From: Plantibacter sp. Leaf314
GTDB taxonomy: Bacteria > Actinomycetota > Actinomycetes > Actinomycetales > Microbacteriaceae
Direction: 5' to 3'
Length of the DNA stretch: 64,000 nucleotides
Assembly (NCBI RefSeq): GCF_001423185.1
Contig: NZ_LMOB01000001.1
Coordinates: forward strand, 635,336-699,335
Position 1 is the stretch's first letter, and every line of letters starts with the position of its first letter. The position numbers and the translations under genes were made by a program. Below the pieces are notes generated by a model. The model searched no databases. It was not told where the DNA came from and saw nothing but the letters and a program-made list of their open reading frames with translations. Shown here in pieces: positions 21,411 through 29,959 of this stretch.

Positions 21411-21600
21411 TCTCCTGGCAGGTCTCGTGGGTCCTGCGAGGACGCCGGCTCGCCGACGCGGTACCACCCCGCTTGCCGTCCACGTGTGACGGCCGCTCTG
21501 CACCGGCTGTGACGGGCCTGCCCCGCTCGGCTCTACTGGGCGGCCGACTGGCGGTCGCTGTTCTTCCGAGGACTCCCCGGTGATGGCCGGATCGATGTCG
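21411..21600 (-). promoter_or_regulatory. Isoleucine T-box riboswitch leader of ileS
   Basis: On the minus strand the conserved T-box GGGGTGGTACCGCG occupies 21457-21470. Upstream, at 21570-21600, the sequence GATCCGGCCATCACCGG forms a short stem with ATC (21582-21584) in the loop, the isoleucine specifier. The specifier stem is short, as in the ultrashort Stem I leaders of actinobacterial ileS. Between T-box and start, GTCCT/AGGAC form a hairpin and the ribosome site CCAGGAG follows, with no U-run, which fits translational control by uncharged tRNA-Ile. The T-box and specifier are seen; the mechanism is inferred from known relatives. Confidence 0.88.
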
Positions 21601-21647
21601 TTGCTCCCATGGTACAGCCTGGAGAACCGGTTCGCGGAGGTGTCCGA

Positions 21648-22292
21648 CTAGGAGGTGACGGGGCCGGTGGCTCTGGCCAGCGCACGGCCGAACCCGTCGA
21701 TGACCGGCGCGATCGCGCTTCGGAGGTAGGCATCGAGCTCGCCGCGGTTCACGCCCGCACCGGCCCATGCGCCGGCCCCTGCGACGACGGCCCCGGCGGT
21801 GGCGGCCGCCGCGGCGCGGACCGTCAACTCGTCGACCCCGGGAGCCAGCCGCGCGAGGTACACCCGCAGCACGGCCTGGAGTCTGAGCAGCCGCTCGAGC
21901 CCCGACGCCTGCAGCTCCCAGGCCGTGTCCATGAGGTCGATCTGGGTGAGGGCCCACGGCACGGCGCCGTTCGGGCGTTCCTCGGCGATGCCGAGCAGGG
22001 CGTCCTGCAGTGCGGGCATCGCCTCGTCGGCCGTGGACGCCGGGCCTCCTGCGGCGAGCGCCCGCTCGAGTCCGGCGAGCGCCGCGTCGACGTCCACCCA
22101 GAGGACGTCGCTCTTGGAGCCGAAGTAGTTGAAGAAGGTGTTGCGGCTGACGCCGGCGCGGCTGGCGATCTGATCGACGGTCGTTCCCGGGTAGCCCTGC
22201 TCCAGGAAGAGTTCCGCCGCGGCCTCTTCGAGGATGCGCCGCGACGATCGACGAGGGCGCCCGACGGCGTTCCGTGCCGGTGGTCGTGTCAT
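21648..22292 (-). CDS. TetR-family transcriptional regulator
   Basis: A 214-residue regulator. The N-terminal helix-turn-helix is clear (ILEEAAAELFLEQGYPGTTVDQIASRAGVSRNTFFNYFGSK, residues about 20-60). The C-terminal ligand domain is Ala/Leu-rich and its ligand cannot be predicted. It is divergent from a peptide-type ABC importer across 155 bases, so it may control that operon or itself. Its stop is about 50 bases before the ileS T-box on the same strand. Confidence 0.88.
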   Translation of the reverse strand: MTRPPARNAVGRPRRSSRRILEEAAAELFLEQGYPGTTVDQIASRAGVSRNTFFNYFGSKSDVLWVDVDAALAGLERALAAGGPASTADEAMPALQDALLGIAEERPNGAVPWALTQIDLMDTAWELQASGLERLLRLQAVLRVYLARLAPGVDELTVRAAAAATAGAVVAGAGAWAGAGVNRGELDAYLRSAIAPVIDGFGRALARATGPVTS

Positions 22293-22348
22293 GTGCGCTC
22301 CTTCCGCCGCCTGCGAGCCTAGCCGTCGCGCGAGGGGTCGGCAGGATC

Positions 22349-22360
22349 ACGGGAGCCCGT
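22349..22360. promoter_or_regulatory. Palindrome between tetR and ABC operon (candidate operator)
   Basis: ACGGGAGCCCGT, with 5-base arms, lies about midway in the divergent region and directly before a TATGCT that could be a -10 of the ABC operon. A TetR site here is plausible but the arms are short. Weak, positional evidence. Confidence 0.25.
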
Positions 22361-22447
22361 ATGCTGGTTCCGAGACTGCGTCCAATAATTCGTCCGACGT
22401 GGTCGCCGGGACCACAGCACCCGGTCGATACGCTTCCTGGAGTCCCT

Positions 22448-24124
22448 GTGCCTGCATCCCTCTCCCCCGTCCGTCCTCGTCGGGCATCGTCGGGCCGCCG
22501 GACGGCGCGTGTCGTCGTGGCGTTCGTCCCCCTCGCGGTCCTGCTCGCAGCGTGTGCTCCCGGCGCACCGTCCGCGTCCAGCACCCCGAAAGCCGGCGGC
22601 ACGCTGGTCTACGCCAGTGGGGATGCGGAGCCGACCTGCCTCGACCCGCACGTCGGTGGCAACTACCCGCAGGCTCTGCTCAGCGCCCAGGTCCTCGAGC
22701 CGCTCGTCTCGCGCGACGCGAAGGGTGCGATCATCCCGTGGCTCGCCGAGTCGTGGACCACCTCGGAGGACGGCCTGACGTGGGAGTTCACCCTCCGCCC
22801 GGACGTGACGTTCACCGACGGGACGGCGTTCGACGCCGCAGCGGTCAAGACGAACATCGAACACCTCCAGGACCCGGCGACGAAGTCGTCGACTGGATAC
22901 CTCGCGGTCGGCAAGGTCGCCTCGGTCGAGGCGGTCGACGCCACGACGGCCCGCTTCACCCTCTCCGCTCCGGACAGCGCCCTGCTCGAATCCCTGTCGC
23001 AGCCGTGGACCGCGATGGAGTCGCCCACGGGGATCGCCCGTGGAGAAGCGGCGAACTGCGACGCACCGGTCGGCACCGGACCGTTCGTCGTCGACGAGTG
23101 GGTCAAGCAGGACCATGTGTCGCTCGTGCGCAACGAGGACTACGACTCCGCCCCCGGGGACGCCGCCCACGACGGGCCCGCGTATCTCGACGGCATCACC
23201 TGGCGGTTCATCCCCGACTCCGCGTCCCGGTTCGCCGCGCTGCAGAGCGGTGACGTCGACATCATCGACAACGCGCAGCCCGACACGATCGCGCAGGCGA
23301 AGGACTCGAAGACGATCGTCGACCTGGACGCACCCCGTCCGGGCGCTTCGAACCGCATCGAGCTGAACTCCGGTCAGGCTCCGTTCGACGACCAGCGCGT
23401 CCGTGAGGCCTTCGTGCGGTCGACGGATGTGAACGCCGGGATCGAGTCGCTGTTCTTCGGGACGGCGAAGCGTTCCTACTCCCCGCTCTCGAGTGCCGAG
23501 ACGACCGCGTACGGCGACGAGAGCCTGTTCGGCTACGACGTGGACGCCGCGAACAAGCTGCTCGACGAGGCCGGCTGGACCGAGAAGGACGCGGACGGGG
23601 TCCGGACGAAGGACGGGGTCCGCCTCACCGTGCGGTTCCCGGTCAGCACCAACCAGTCGATCCCGGCCGAGCAGTCCTTGTTCGAGCAGATCCAGGCGGG
23701 CGCCGGCGACGTCGGGTTCGACGTGCAGCTCGAACTGCTCGACCTCGCGAGCTGGTACGAGGCACTCGGGAGCAACGCGTACGAAGCCGTCAGCGCGCCG
23801 TACACGAAGGTGGGCCCGGATGTGCTCCGCGTCCTCTACGACTCGTCAGGCATCGTGCCGGCACCGAGCGGCTACTTCGCGAACCACGCCCAGCTCGACG
23901 ACCCGGCGCTCGACGACATCCTCAAGCAGGCGAGCGACACGCTCGACCCCGAGGAGCGCGCCTTCCTCTACGAGCAGGCGCAGCAGATCATCCTCGACGG
24001 CTACTACATCCTCCCGCTCTACGACCAGCAGAACCACTTCCTGCTGAGCACCTCCCTGCAGGGCGTGCGCGCTCTGCCGACGGTGTCGACGCCGGTCTTC
24101 GGGGACGCCTGGCTCGTGGAGTGA
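22448..24124 (+). CDS. ABC transporter substrate-binding lipoprotein, family 5 (peptide/nickel/opine type)
   Basis: A 558-residue solute-binding protein. The GTG at 22448 follows GGAG at good spacing and gives a signal peptide with twin-arginine-like charge and lipobox LLAAC (Cys36). The mature part shows family 5 features: GGTLVYASGDAEPTCLDPH, LEPLVSRDAKGAIIPWLAESWTTSEDGLTWEFTLRPDVTFTDGTAFDA, and GTGPFVVDEW. It binds the substrate outside the membrane; the family covers peptides, nickel chelates and opines, so the ligand is unknown. It overlaps the first permease by a GTGA. Confidence 0.92.
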   Translation: MPASLSPVRPRRASSGRRTARVVVAFVPLAVLLAACAPGAPSASSTPKAGGTLVYASGDAEPTCLDPHVGGNYPQALLSAQVLEPLVSRDAKGAIIPWLAESWTTSEDGLTWEFTLRPDVTFTDGTAFDAAAVKTNIEHLQDPATKSSTGYLAVGKVASVEAVDATTARFTLSAPDSALLESLSQPWTAMESPTGIARGEAANCDAPVGTGPFVVDEWVKQDHVSLVRNEDYDSAPGDAAHDGPAYLDGITWRFIPDSASRFAALQSGDVDIIDNAQPDTIAQAKDSKTIVDLDAPRPGASNRIELNSGQAPFDDQRVREAFVRSTDVNAGIESLFFGTAKRSYSPLSSAETTAYGDESLFGYDVDAANKLLDEAGWTEKDADGVRTKDGVRLTVRFPVSTNQSIPAEQSLFEQIQAGAGDVGFDVQLELLDLASWYEALGSNAYEAVSAPYTKVGPDVLRVLYDSSGIVPAPSGYFANHAQLDDPALDDILKQASDTLDPEERAFLYEQAQQIILDGYYILPLYDQQNHFLLSTSLQGVRALPTVSTPVFGDAWLVE

Positions 24125-25098
24125 CGGTCATCCACCGCGAGGGACGCGACCTCCGCCGCCTGGCCGCGCGGATCGGGGCGCGACTGGCCGGCGCGGTGTT
24201 CGTGCTCTGGGCGGTCGCGACGGTCACGTTCTTCGCGGTCCGACTGATCCCGGGCGACCCGGCGCAGGCCTATCTCGGCGGCCCGGGCTCACAAGCGTCC
24301 GCGGAAGCGCTCGAACGGGTTCGCGAACAGTACGGCTTGGACCAGCCGCTCCTCGTCCAGTACCTCGCGCAACTGGTCCGACTGGTCCAGGGGGATCTCG
24401 GCGAGTCGGCGTCCCTCCGCACGCCGGTGGCTCAGGTGCTCGCCGAACAGCTCGGCGGCACCCTGGTGCTCGCGACGGCGTCGCTCGCCGTCGCCTGGCT
24501 TCTGGCGCTCGGCCTCGCGGTCTGGTCGACCCGTGGCGGACGGGTCTCCGCAGCGCTCGGATCGGCCGTCGAACTCGTGGCGGCGTCGCTCCCCCAGTTC
24601 TGGCTGGCGACCGTCCTCATCACGCTCTTCAGCACCTGGCTCGGATGGCTCCCTCCGGTGAGTACGGGTGATGCGGTCGGTCTCATCCTCCCGGTGCTGA
24701 CCCTGGCCATCCCGGTCGCCGGGTTCCTGGCCCAGGTGATGCGGGAACCGTTGCTCGACGCGGGGAGCGCGCCGTTCGCCGTCTCCGCGGCCGCGCGTGG
24801 TGAATCGACGACCGGCCTGCTGCTCAGACACGGCCTGCGTCATGCCGCCGTGCCCGCGGTGAACCTGTCGGGATGGGCCTTCGGGTACCTCATCAGCGGT
24901 GCGGTGGTGGTGGAGACCATCTTCGCCCGGCCCGGTCTCGGACGGACACTGCTCCAAGCGGTGACCGTGCGCGACGTCCCGGTGGTCACCGGCGTGGTGT
25001 TGAGCTCGGCGGTGGCCTACGTCGTCGTCATGTTCCTCGCGGACCTCGCGGCGGAACTGCTCGACCCACGCGACCGGATCCGGCGGTCCGGTTCATGA
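24121..25098 (+). CDS. ABC transporter permease (DppB type)
   Basis: A 325-residue inner-membrane protein with about six helices. The N-terminus has the DppB-type VRLIPGDPAQAYLGG and EQYGLDQPLLVQYLAQLVRLVQGDLGESA segments. The coupling-helix EAA loop is seen as VSAAARGESTTGLLLRHGLRHAAVPAV. The GTG start lies inside the upstream stop, and its own stop overlaps the next gene (ATGA), so the subunits are made in step. Confidence 0.93.
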   Translation: MTVIHREGRDLRRLAARIGARLAGAVFVLWAVATVTFFAVRLIPGDPAQAYLGGPGSQASAEALERVREQYGLDQPLLVQYLAQLVRLVQGDLGESASLRTPVAQVLAEQLGGTLVLATASLAVAWLLALGLAVWSTRGGRVSAALGSAVELVAASLPQFWLATVLITLFSTWLGWLPPVSTGDAVGLILPVLTLAIPVAGFLAQVMREPLLDAGSAPFAVSAAARGESTTGLLLRHGLRHAAVPAVNLSGWAFGYLISGAVVVETIFARPGLGRTLLQAVTVRDVPVVTGVVLSSAVAYVVVMFLADLAAELLDPRDRIRRSGS

Positions 25099-25973
25099 GC
25101 GGGCTCGCGATCACCCCGACATCCGGACGCCCCGACGCCCGGGTCCGCGGCGGACGGCGCCGGTCGTCGGGATTCGGCGCTCCCGAGATCATCGCGGCCG
25201 TCGTGGTGCTGTTCCTGCTCGGCTGTGCGCTCGCCCCCCAGCTGTTCGCGACAGCGTCACCGACGGCGGTCGACCCGCGGGCCGCGTTCTCGCCGCCGTC
25301 CCTCACCCATTGGTTCGGCACGGACGAGTCCGGCCGCGACGTCTGGAGCCGGGTCGTGCACGGTGCGGGGACCTCGCTGCTCATCGGCGTCGCCGCGACG
25401 GCCATCGGACTGATCCTCGGAGCGGTCCTCGCGACGATCGCCGCAGTCGGCGGCCGGATCGCGGACTTCGCCGTGGGACGCGTCCTCGAGGTGCTCTTCG
25501 CGTTCCCCGGCCTGTTGCTCGCGCTCCTCGTGATCGTCATCGCGGGGCCCGGTCCCGTCACGGCGACGATCGCGGTCGGCCTGTCGACGGCGCCGGGCTA
25601 CGCGCGCCTCATCCGCGGTCAACTGCTCCAGGTCCGCTCCTCCGACTTCGTCGAGGCCGCGCGAGTGCTCGGGCACGGGCCGGCCCGGATCCTGTTCCGA
25701 CACATCCTCCCGAACGCCGTCGCCCCGCTGTTCGTCCTCGCGACCCTTGGCATCGGACAGGCGGTCGTCTGGGCGTCCGCCCTGAGCTACCTCGGGCTCG
25801 GGGCGCAACCACCCGCGCCGGAGTGGGGTGCCATGCTCGCCGCAGCACGCACCTACCTCGCGACGGCGTGGTGGCTCACGGCGTTCCCCGGTCTGATGAT
25901 CGTCTCGACCGCCCTGTCCACCACGGTCCTCGGACGGGGTCTCCAGCGCCGATCACGGGAGGACGGCCGATGA
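25095..25973 (+). CDS. ABC transporter permease (DppC type)
   Basis: A 292-residue permease with an N-terminal polar segment, the DppC-type motif HWFGTDESGRDVWSRVVHGAGTSL near residue 75, about six helices, and the EAA loop FVEAARVLGHGPARILFRHILPNAVAPL. The ATG at 25095 overlaps the stop of the first permease. It pairs with that permease to form the channel. Confidence 0.93.
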   Translation: MSGLAITPTSGRPDARVRGGRRRSSGFGAPEIIAAVVVLFLLGCALAPQLFATASPTAVDPRAAFSPPSLTHWFGTDESGRDVWSRVVHGAGTSLLIGVAATAIGLILGAVLATIAAVGGRIADFAVGRVLEVLFAFPGLLLALLVIVIAGPGPVTATIAVGLSTAPGYARLIRGQLLQVRSSDFVEAARVLGHGPARILFRHILPNAVAPLFVLATLGIGQAVVWASALSYLGLGAQPPAPEWGAMLAAARTYLATAWWLTAFPGLMIVSTALSTTVLGRGLQRRSREDGR

Positions 25974-27643
25974 GCGACTCCACTCCCCTGCTCCAGGTGG
26001 AAGCGCTGACGGTCGGATTCGGCGGCGGCGACGCTGTCGTCTCCGACGTCTCTTTCCAGGTCGAGCGCGGCACCTGCGTCGCGATCGTCGGCGAGTCGGG
26101 CTCCGGCAAGAGCGTGACCGCCAGATCGCTCCTGGGCCTCGCCGGCGCATCGGCGCGGGTGACGGCCACTCGACTCGACTTCCACGGCACCGACCTCCGC
26201 GGACTCGGAGCATCTGCCTGGCGACGCCTGCGCGGGCGTCGCATCGGACTCGTCCTCCAGGACGCCCTCGTGTCGCTCGACCCCCTGCGACCGATCGGGC
26301 GCGAGATCGACGACGCACTCCGACTCGGTACCGACCTCGACCGGACCGCCCGCACCCGGCGGGTGCTCGAACTCCTCGACTCCGTCGGCATGCCCGACCC
26401 GGCTTCCCGCATCGGCCAACGTTCCGGTGAACTCTCCGGCGGACTCCGCCAGCGCGCGCTCATCGCTTCTGCGATCGCACTGGACCCCGACCTCCTCATC
26501 GCCGACGAACCGACGACTGCCCTCGACGTCACCGTCCAAGCACGTGTCATCGGCCTCCTCGACGACGTCAAGCGGCGCGGCGCGGGCCTCCTCCTGATCA
26601 GCCACGACCTCGCCGTCGTCTCGTCGATCGCCGACCACCTCGTCGTGATGCAGCACGGTGTCGTCGTCGAGCAGGGGCCGGCCGAGCAGGTGCTGACCAG
26701 GCCGACACACCCGTACACCCGAGCCCTCATCGCCGCGGTCCCCACCGACCGCGCTCGAGGGACGCGCCTGAGCGCAGACCCGGCGGTCGACGCGGCACCG
26801 GTGGCCGAACAGCCGCCGATGGGCACCCGTCCGACGACGCAGGCCCGATCGGACGCACCCGCGCTGGAGTTCCGATCCGTCACCCGGAGCTTCGAGCGTG
26901 GCCGCGGCGCCTCGGCGATCCTGGCGGTCGACGACGTCTCGCTCCGCCTGGAAGCGGGGACGACCCTGGGCGTGGTCGGCGAGTCCGGTTCGGGCAAGAC
27001 CACGCTCGCCCGCATCGCACTCGGCCTCACCGCGCCGCAGTCGGGAACCGTGCTCCTGGAGGGCGAACCGTGGTCGGAGCTCCCCGAGCGAGCGCGTCGT
27101 CCACGACGAAATCGTCTGGGCTGGGTCTCGCAGGATCCGTTGAGCTCGTTCGATCCACGCTGGCGCGTCGACGCCATCCTCGCCGACGCCGTTCGTGGGC
27201 GGCAAGCCGCACCTCGCGACATCACCCGTCTCCTCGCGGACGTCGGCCTCGATCCCTCGCTGGCTCGCGCGCGCCCGCGGACACTCTCCGGCGGGCAGCG
27301 ACAACGGGTGGCGATCGCGCGGGCACTCGCGGGCCGACCGTCGACGCTCATCCTCGACGAACCCGTCTCCGCGCTCGACGTCACCGTCCAGGCCAGGATC
27401 CTGGACCTCCTCGACGAGCTGCAGCGACGCCACGGCCTGAGCTACCTCTTGATCTCCCACGACCTCGGCGTCATCCGACACATGAGCGACCGGGTCGCCG
27501 TGATGCAGCACGGGCGGGTGGTCGAGCATGGCGACGCCGAGCAGGTGTTCACCGCCCCGGCCTACCCCTACACCGCCCGACTCGCAGCCGACGCTCCGCG
27601 CCTCATCGCGCCCGGTGCGGCGTCAGGGCGCGACGCCGTCTGA
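25970..27643 (+). CDS. ABC transporter ATPase, fused DppD-DppF type
   Basis: A 557-residue protein with two complete ATPase domains. Domain 1 has Walker A GESGSGKS near residue 42, signature LSGGLRQR and LIADEPTTALD. Domain 2 has GESGSGKT near residue 340, signature LSGGQRQR and LILDEPVSALD. A linker of about 45 residues joins them. Most dipeptide importers encode these as two genes. The ATG is in an ATGA overlap with the permease. The last 21 bases overlap the 3' end of the convergent acyltransferase gene. Confidence 0.94.
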   Translation: MSDSTPLLQVEALTVGFGGGDAVVSDVSFQVERGTCVAIVGESGSGKSVTARSLLGLAGASARVTATRLDFHGTDLRGLGASAWRRLRGRRIGLVLQDALVSLDPLRPIGREIDDALRLGTDLDRTARTRRVLELLDSVGMPDPASRIGQRSGELSGGLRQRALIASAIALDPDLLIADEPTTALDVTVQARVIGLLDDVKRRGAGLLLISHDLAVVSSIADHLVVMQHGVVVEQGPAEQVLTRPTHPYTRALIAAVPTDRARGTRLSADPAVDAAPVAEQPPMGTRPTTQARSDAPALEFRSVTRSFERGRGASAILAVDDVSLRLEAGTTLGVVGESGSGKTTLARIALGLTAPQSGTVLLEGEPWSELPERARRPRRNRLGWVSQDPLSSFDPRWRVDAILADAVRGRQAAPRDITRLLADVGLDPSLARARPRTLSGGQRQRVAIARALAGRPSTLILDEPVSALDVTVQARILDLLDELQRRHGLSYLLISHDLGVIRHMSDRVAVMQHGRVVEHGDAEQVFTAPAYPYTARLAADAPRLIAPGAASGRDAV

Positions 27644-29827
27644 CTCCGGCGTCGGGATCCGGTCCAGCACCGCCTGGACGACGGGCGCGAGGGTCTCGGC
27701 GTACACCCAGCTCAGGTGGTGATGGTCGCGGTACGCGAGGACACCGCCGATCACCGGTGAGCACCGATCGGACGAGCACAGGGCGTCCGAGAGGTCGACG
27801 GGGCGGACCCGTGGGTCGGTGCTCGCGAGGGCGGCCTCATACTGCGGATCCTCCGTGAGCGCGTCGCTCCGGTCCCGGGCGCACCCGTCCTCCGGATCAG
27901 CGTCGTCGCGGACGCACTTCAGCACGTCGTCCGACATCGTCGGGGTGTCGCGCAGGACGACGATCTGCTCGATCGTCGCTGGCACGAGCGCCCAGCGCTC
28001 CTCATAGGCTTCCGCAGCCACCTCCCGCCAGTCGCGGTCCCCCTCGGCGACGACCGGGTTCCGGGCTCGCGCCGAGACGACGAGCGTGTCGATCTCCGGT
28101 TCGTCCTGCAGCAGCTCGAGGGCGTTGCGGTTCCAGCTCAGGCACCCGGCGCGCATCTCGGCGAGCACCGCCGCGCTCGTCCCGGGCTCCGTGCGCTCGG
28201 CGTCGCTGAACGGGCAGGAGCTCTTCGCCGCGACGAGGAGCCGCCACCCGTTCGTCTCGGCAGCAGTCGCGAACGCCGGCAACCACTGCTCGGCGTGCGA
28301 GTCGCCGATGAGCGCCACCGTCCTCGTCGCCCGCTCCGCGGTGGCGCCGTAAGCGCAGACCTCGAACGCTGCAGCTCGGATGTCGGTGATGCAGCGGTCC
28401 GGCGGCAGGTCGGCGAGCGACGCCTCAGGAATGACGACCCCGCGGGTCTCGTCCCCGGGCGACGCCGAGGAACCGTCGCGCGAGGTCTCGCCACCGGAGC
28501 CTTCCCTGCCGTCCGATGACGCTCCGTCGTCCCGCGGACACGCTGCAGCATCGACGAGCTCCGCGGCACCGAGGCAGTTCGACGGGGTCGCGACCAGGGT
28601 CTCGATGCGCTGCTGTTCGGCGGCGATGCGCGCCTCGGCACCGGGGAGCACCCCGATCGAAGCGATCGACAGGACGCTCATCGCGAGGGCTGTCGCGCCG
28701 ATGACCCGTCGTGGCCGCCAACCGGCGATCCGCCCGAACCGGATCGGGCGCTCCACGAACCGCGTCGTCACCTCCGCGAGGGCGCCCGTGATGAGGAGCA
28801 GGACGATCTGCTCGGGGATGGTGGCCGACCGACCGAGCACGATCCCGCCGAACACGATGAGGGGCCAGTGCCACAGGTAGACGGCGTAGGAGCGGTCGCC
28901 GAGCCACTGGATCGGCGCCCGGGCGAGCAGCGCGGTCGGCGACCACCGGACGTCAGGTGCCCAGGCCGCGATCACGGCGATCGTCCCGCCCACCGGCAGC
29001 GCCGCGGTCAACGCCGGGAAGGGCGTCTCACCCGAATACCAGACGGCAGCCGCCCCGATCGCGGCGAACCCGAGCCAGGCGATGACCGTGCGCGCACCCG
29101 CCCGCAGCGCCCAGCCGCGCCGGGCCCCCTCGGCCACCAGGATCGCCGTCAGTCCCCCGGCGGCGAACTCCCAGGCCCTCGTCGTCGTGGCGAAGTAGGC
29201 CGGAGACGGGTCCTGGATGGTGAAGACGACCGACCAGGCGGCCGACGCGATGCAGACGAGTCCGATCGCGATCGCGACGCCCCGACGCCGCGCCGTCGTC
29301 TCAGCAGCGCGTCGGGCGAACCGGACGGCGAGCCAGCCGGCGACGAGGACCAGGATCGGCCAGACGAGGTAGAACTGCTCCTCGACCGACAGCGACCAGA
29401 AGTGCTGCACCGGCGACGGAGCGTCCTCCGCCGCGAGGTAGTCGATCGCGGATCCGGCGAGCGCCCAGTTCTCGATGTACAGGCCCGACCACGCGATCTC
29501 GCGCAGGAACCGGGGCAGGTCCCCGAGTGGCGCGAGGTACCAGCTTGCGACGAGGGTCGCGGTGAGGACGGTGAGCGCGGCGGGGAGCAGCCGTCGTGCG
29601 CGCCGCGCCCAGAACCGCCCGAGCCGGACCGAACCGGATCGCTCGACCTCGGCGAGGAGGTGCGCCGTGATGAGGAACCCGGAGATCACGAAGAACACGT
29701 CGACGCCGACGAACCCGCCCGGCACGAGCCCCGGCCAGAGATGGAACACCACGACGAGCGAGACCGCCGCGGCACGGAGGCCTTGGAGGTCGGCTCTCAC
29801 GGGGCCGGAGGCGGCTCTGGTCGACAC
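27623..29827 (-). CDS. Acyltransferase-3 / SGNH two-domain membrane protein (OafA/YrhL type)
   Basis: A 734-residue protein. Residues about 10-380 form a ten-helix acyltransferase-3 domain, with RADLQGLRAAAV, the catalytic His in VVFHLWP, and GGFVGVDVFFVISGFLIT. After a Ser/Gly/Asp-rich linker (about 400-470), an SGNH-hydrolase-like domain follows with ALIGDSHAEQW near residue 505 and a C-terminal Asp/His pair in DHHHLSW near 700. Such proteins O-acetylate cell-surface glycans or peptidoglycan. The target is unknown and no sugar genes are nearby. Convergent and overlapping with the ABC ATPase gene by 21 bases. Confidence 0.9.
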   Translation of the reverse strand: MSTRAASGPVRADLQGLRAAAVSLVVVFHLWPGLVPGGFVGVDVFFVISGFLITAHLLAEVERSGSVRLGRFWARRARRLLPAALTVLTATLVASWYLAPLGDLPRFLREIAWSGLYIENWALAGSAIDYLAAEDAPSPVQHFWSLSVEEQFYLVWPILVLVAGWLAVRFARRAAETTARRRGVAIAIGLVCIASAAWSVVFTIQDPSPAYFATTTRAWEFAAGGLTAILVAEGARRGWALRAGARTVIAWLGFAAIGAAAVWYSGETPFPALTAALPVGGTIAVIAAWAPDVRWSPTALLARAPIQWLGDRSYAVYLWHWPLIVFGGIVLGRSATIPEQIVLLLITGALAEVTTRFVERPIRFGRIAGWRPRRVIGATALAMSVLSIASIGVLPGAEARIAAEQQRIETLVATPSNCLGAAELVDAAACPRDDGASSDGREGSGGETSRDGSSASPGDETRGVVIPEASLADLPPDRCITDIRAAAFEVCAYGATAERATRTVALIGDSHAEQWLPAFATAAETNGWRLLVAAKSSCPFSDAERTEPGTSAAVLAEMRAGCLSWNRNALELLQDEPEIDTLVVSARARNPVVAEGDRDWREVAAEAYEERWALVPATIEQIVVLRDTPTMSDDVLKCVRDDADPEDGCARDRSDALTEDPQYEAALASTDPRVRPVDLSDALCSSDRCSPVIGGVLAYRDHHHLSWVYAETLAPVVQAVLDRIPTPESDGVAP

Positions 29828-29893
29828 GGTCCGATGCTATCGGCCGAGGATGACGGTCTGCGGTCCGGCGTCCTCCCGTCCCCCTGCGATAGC

Positions 29894-29908
29894 ATGGGAT
29901 GTTCCCAT
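29894..29908. promoter_or_regulatory. Palindrome in the valS upstream region
   Basis: ATGGGA, TGT, TCCCAT: perfect 6-base arms 52 bases before the valS ATG and 67 bases from the divergent acyltransferase start, next to a TAGCAT that could be a -10. It may be an operator or a short leader hairpin; evidence is symmetry and position only. Confidence 0.3.
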
Positions 29909-29959
29909 ACACTCAGGCACGCAGACACGGTGCCGCACATATCAGCAGGAGATCCCCTC

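Noticed and set aside
20245..22602. 785-residue minus-strand open frame over ileS and tetR
   Set aside because: Arg/Pro/Gly-rich out-of-frame translation; covers the T-box and two real genes.
28868..29959. N-terminal extension of valS frame
   Set aside because: Over 360 residues of charged low-complexity sequence antisense to the acyltransferase; valS motifs and a ribosome site begin at 29960.
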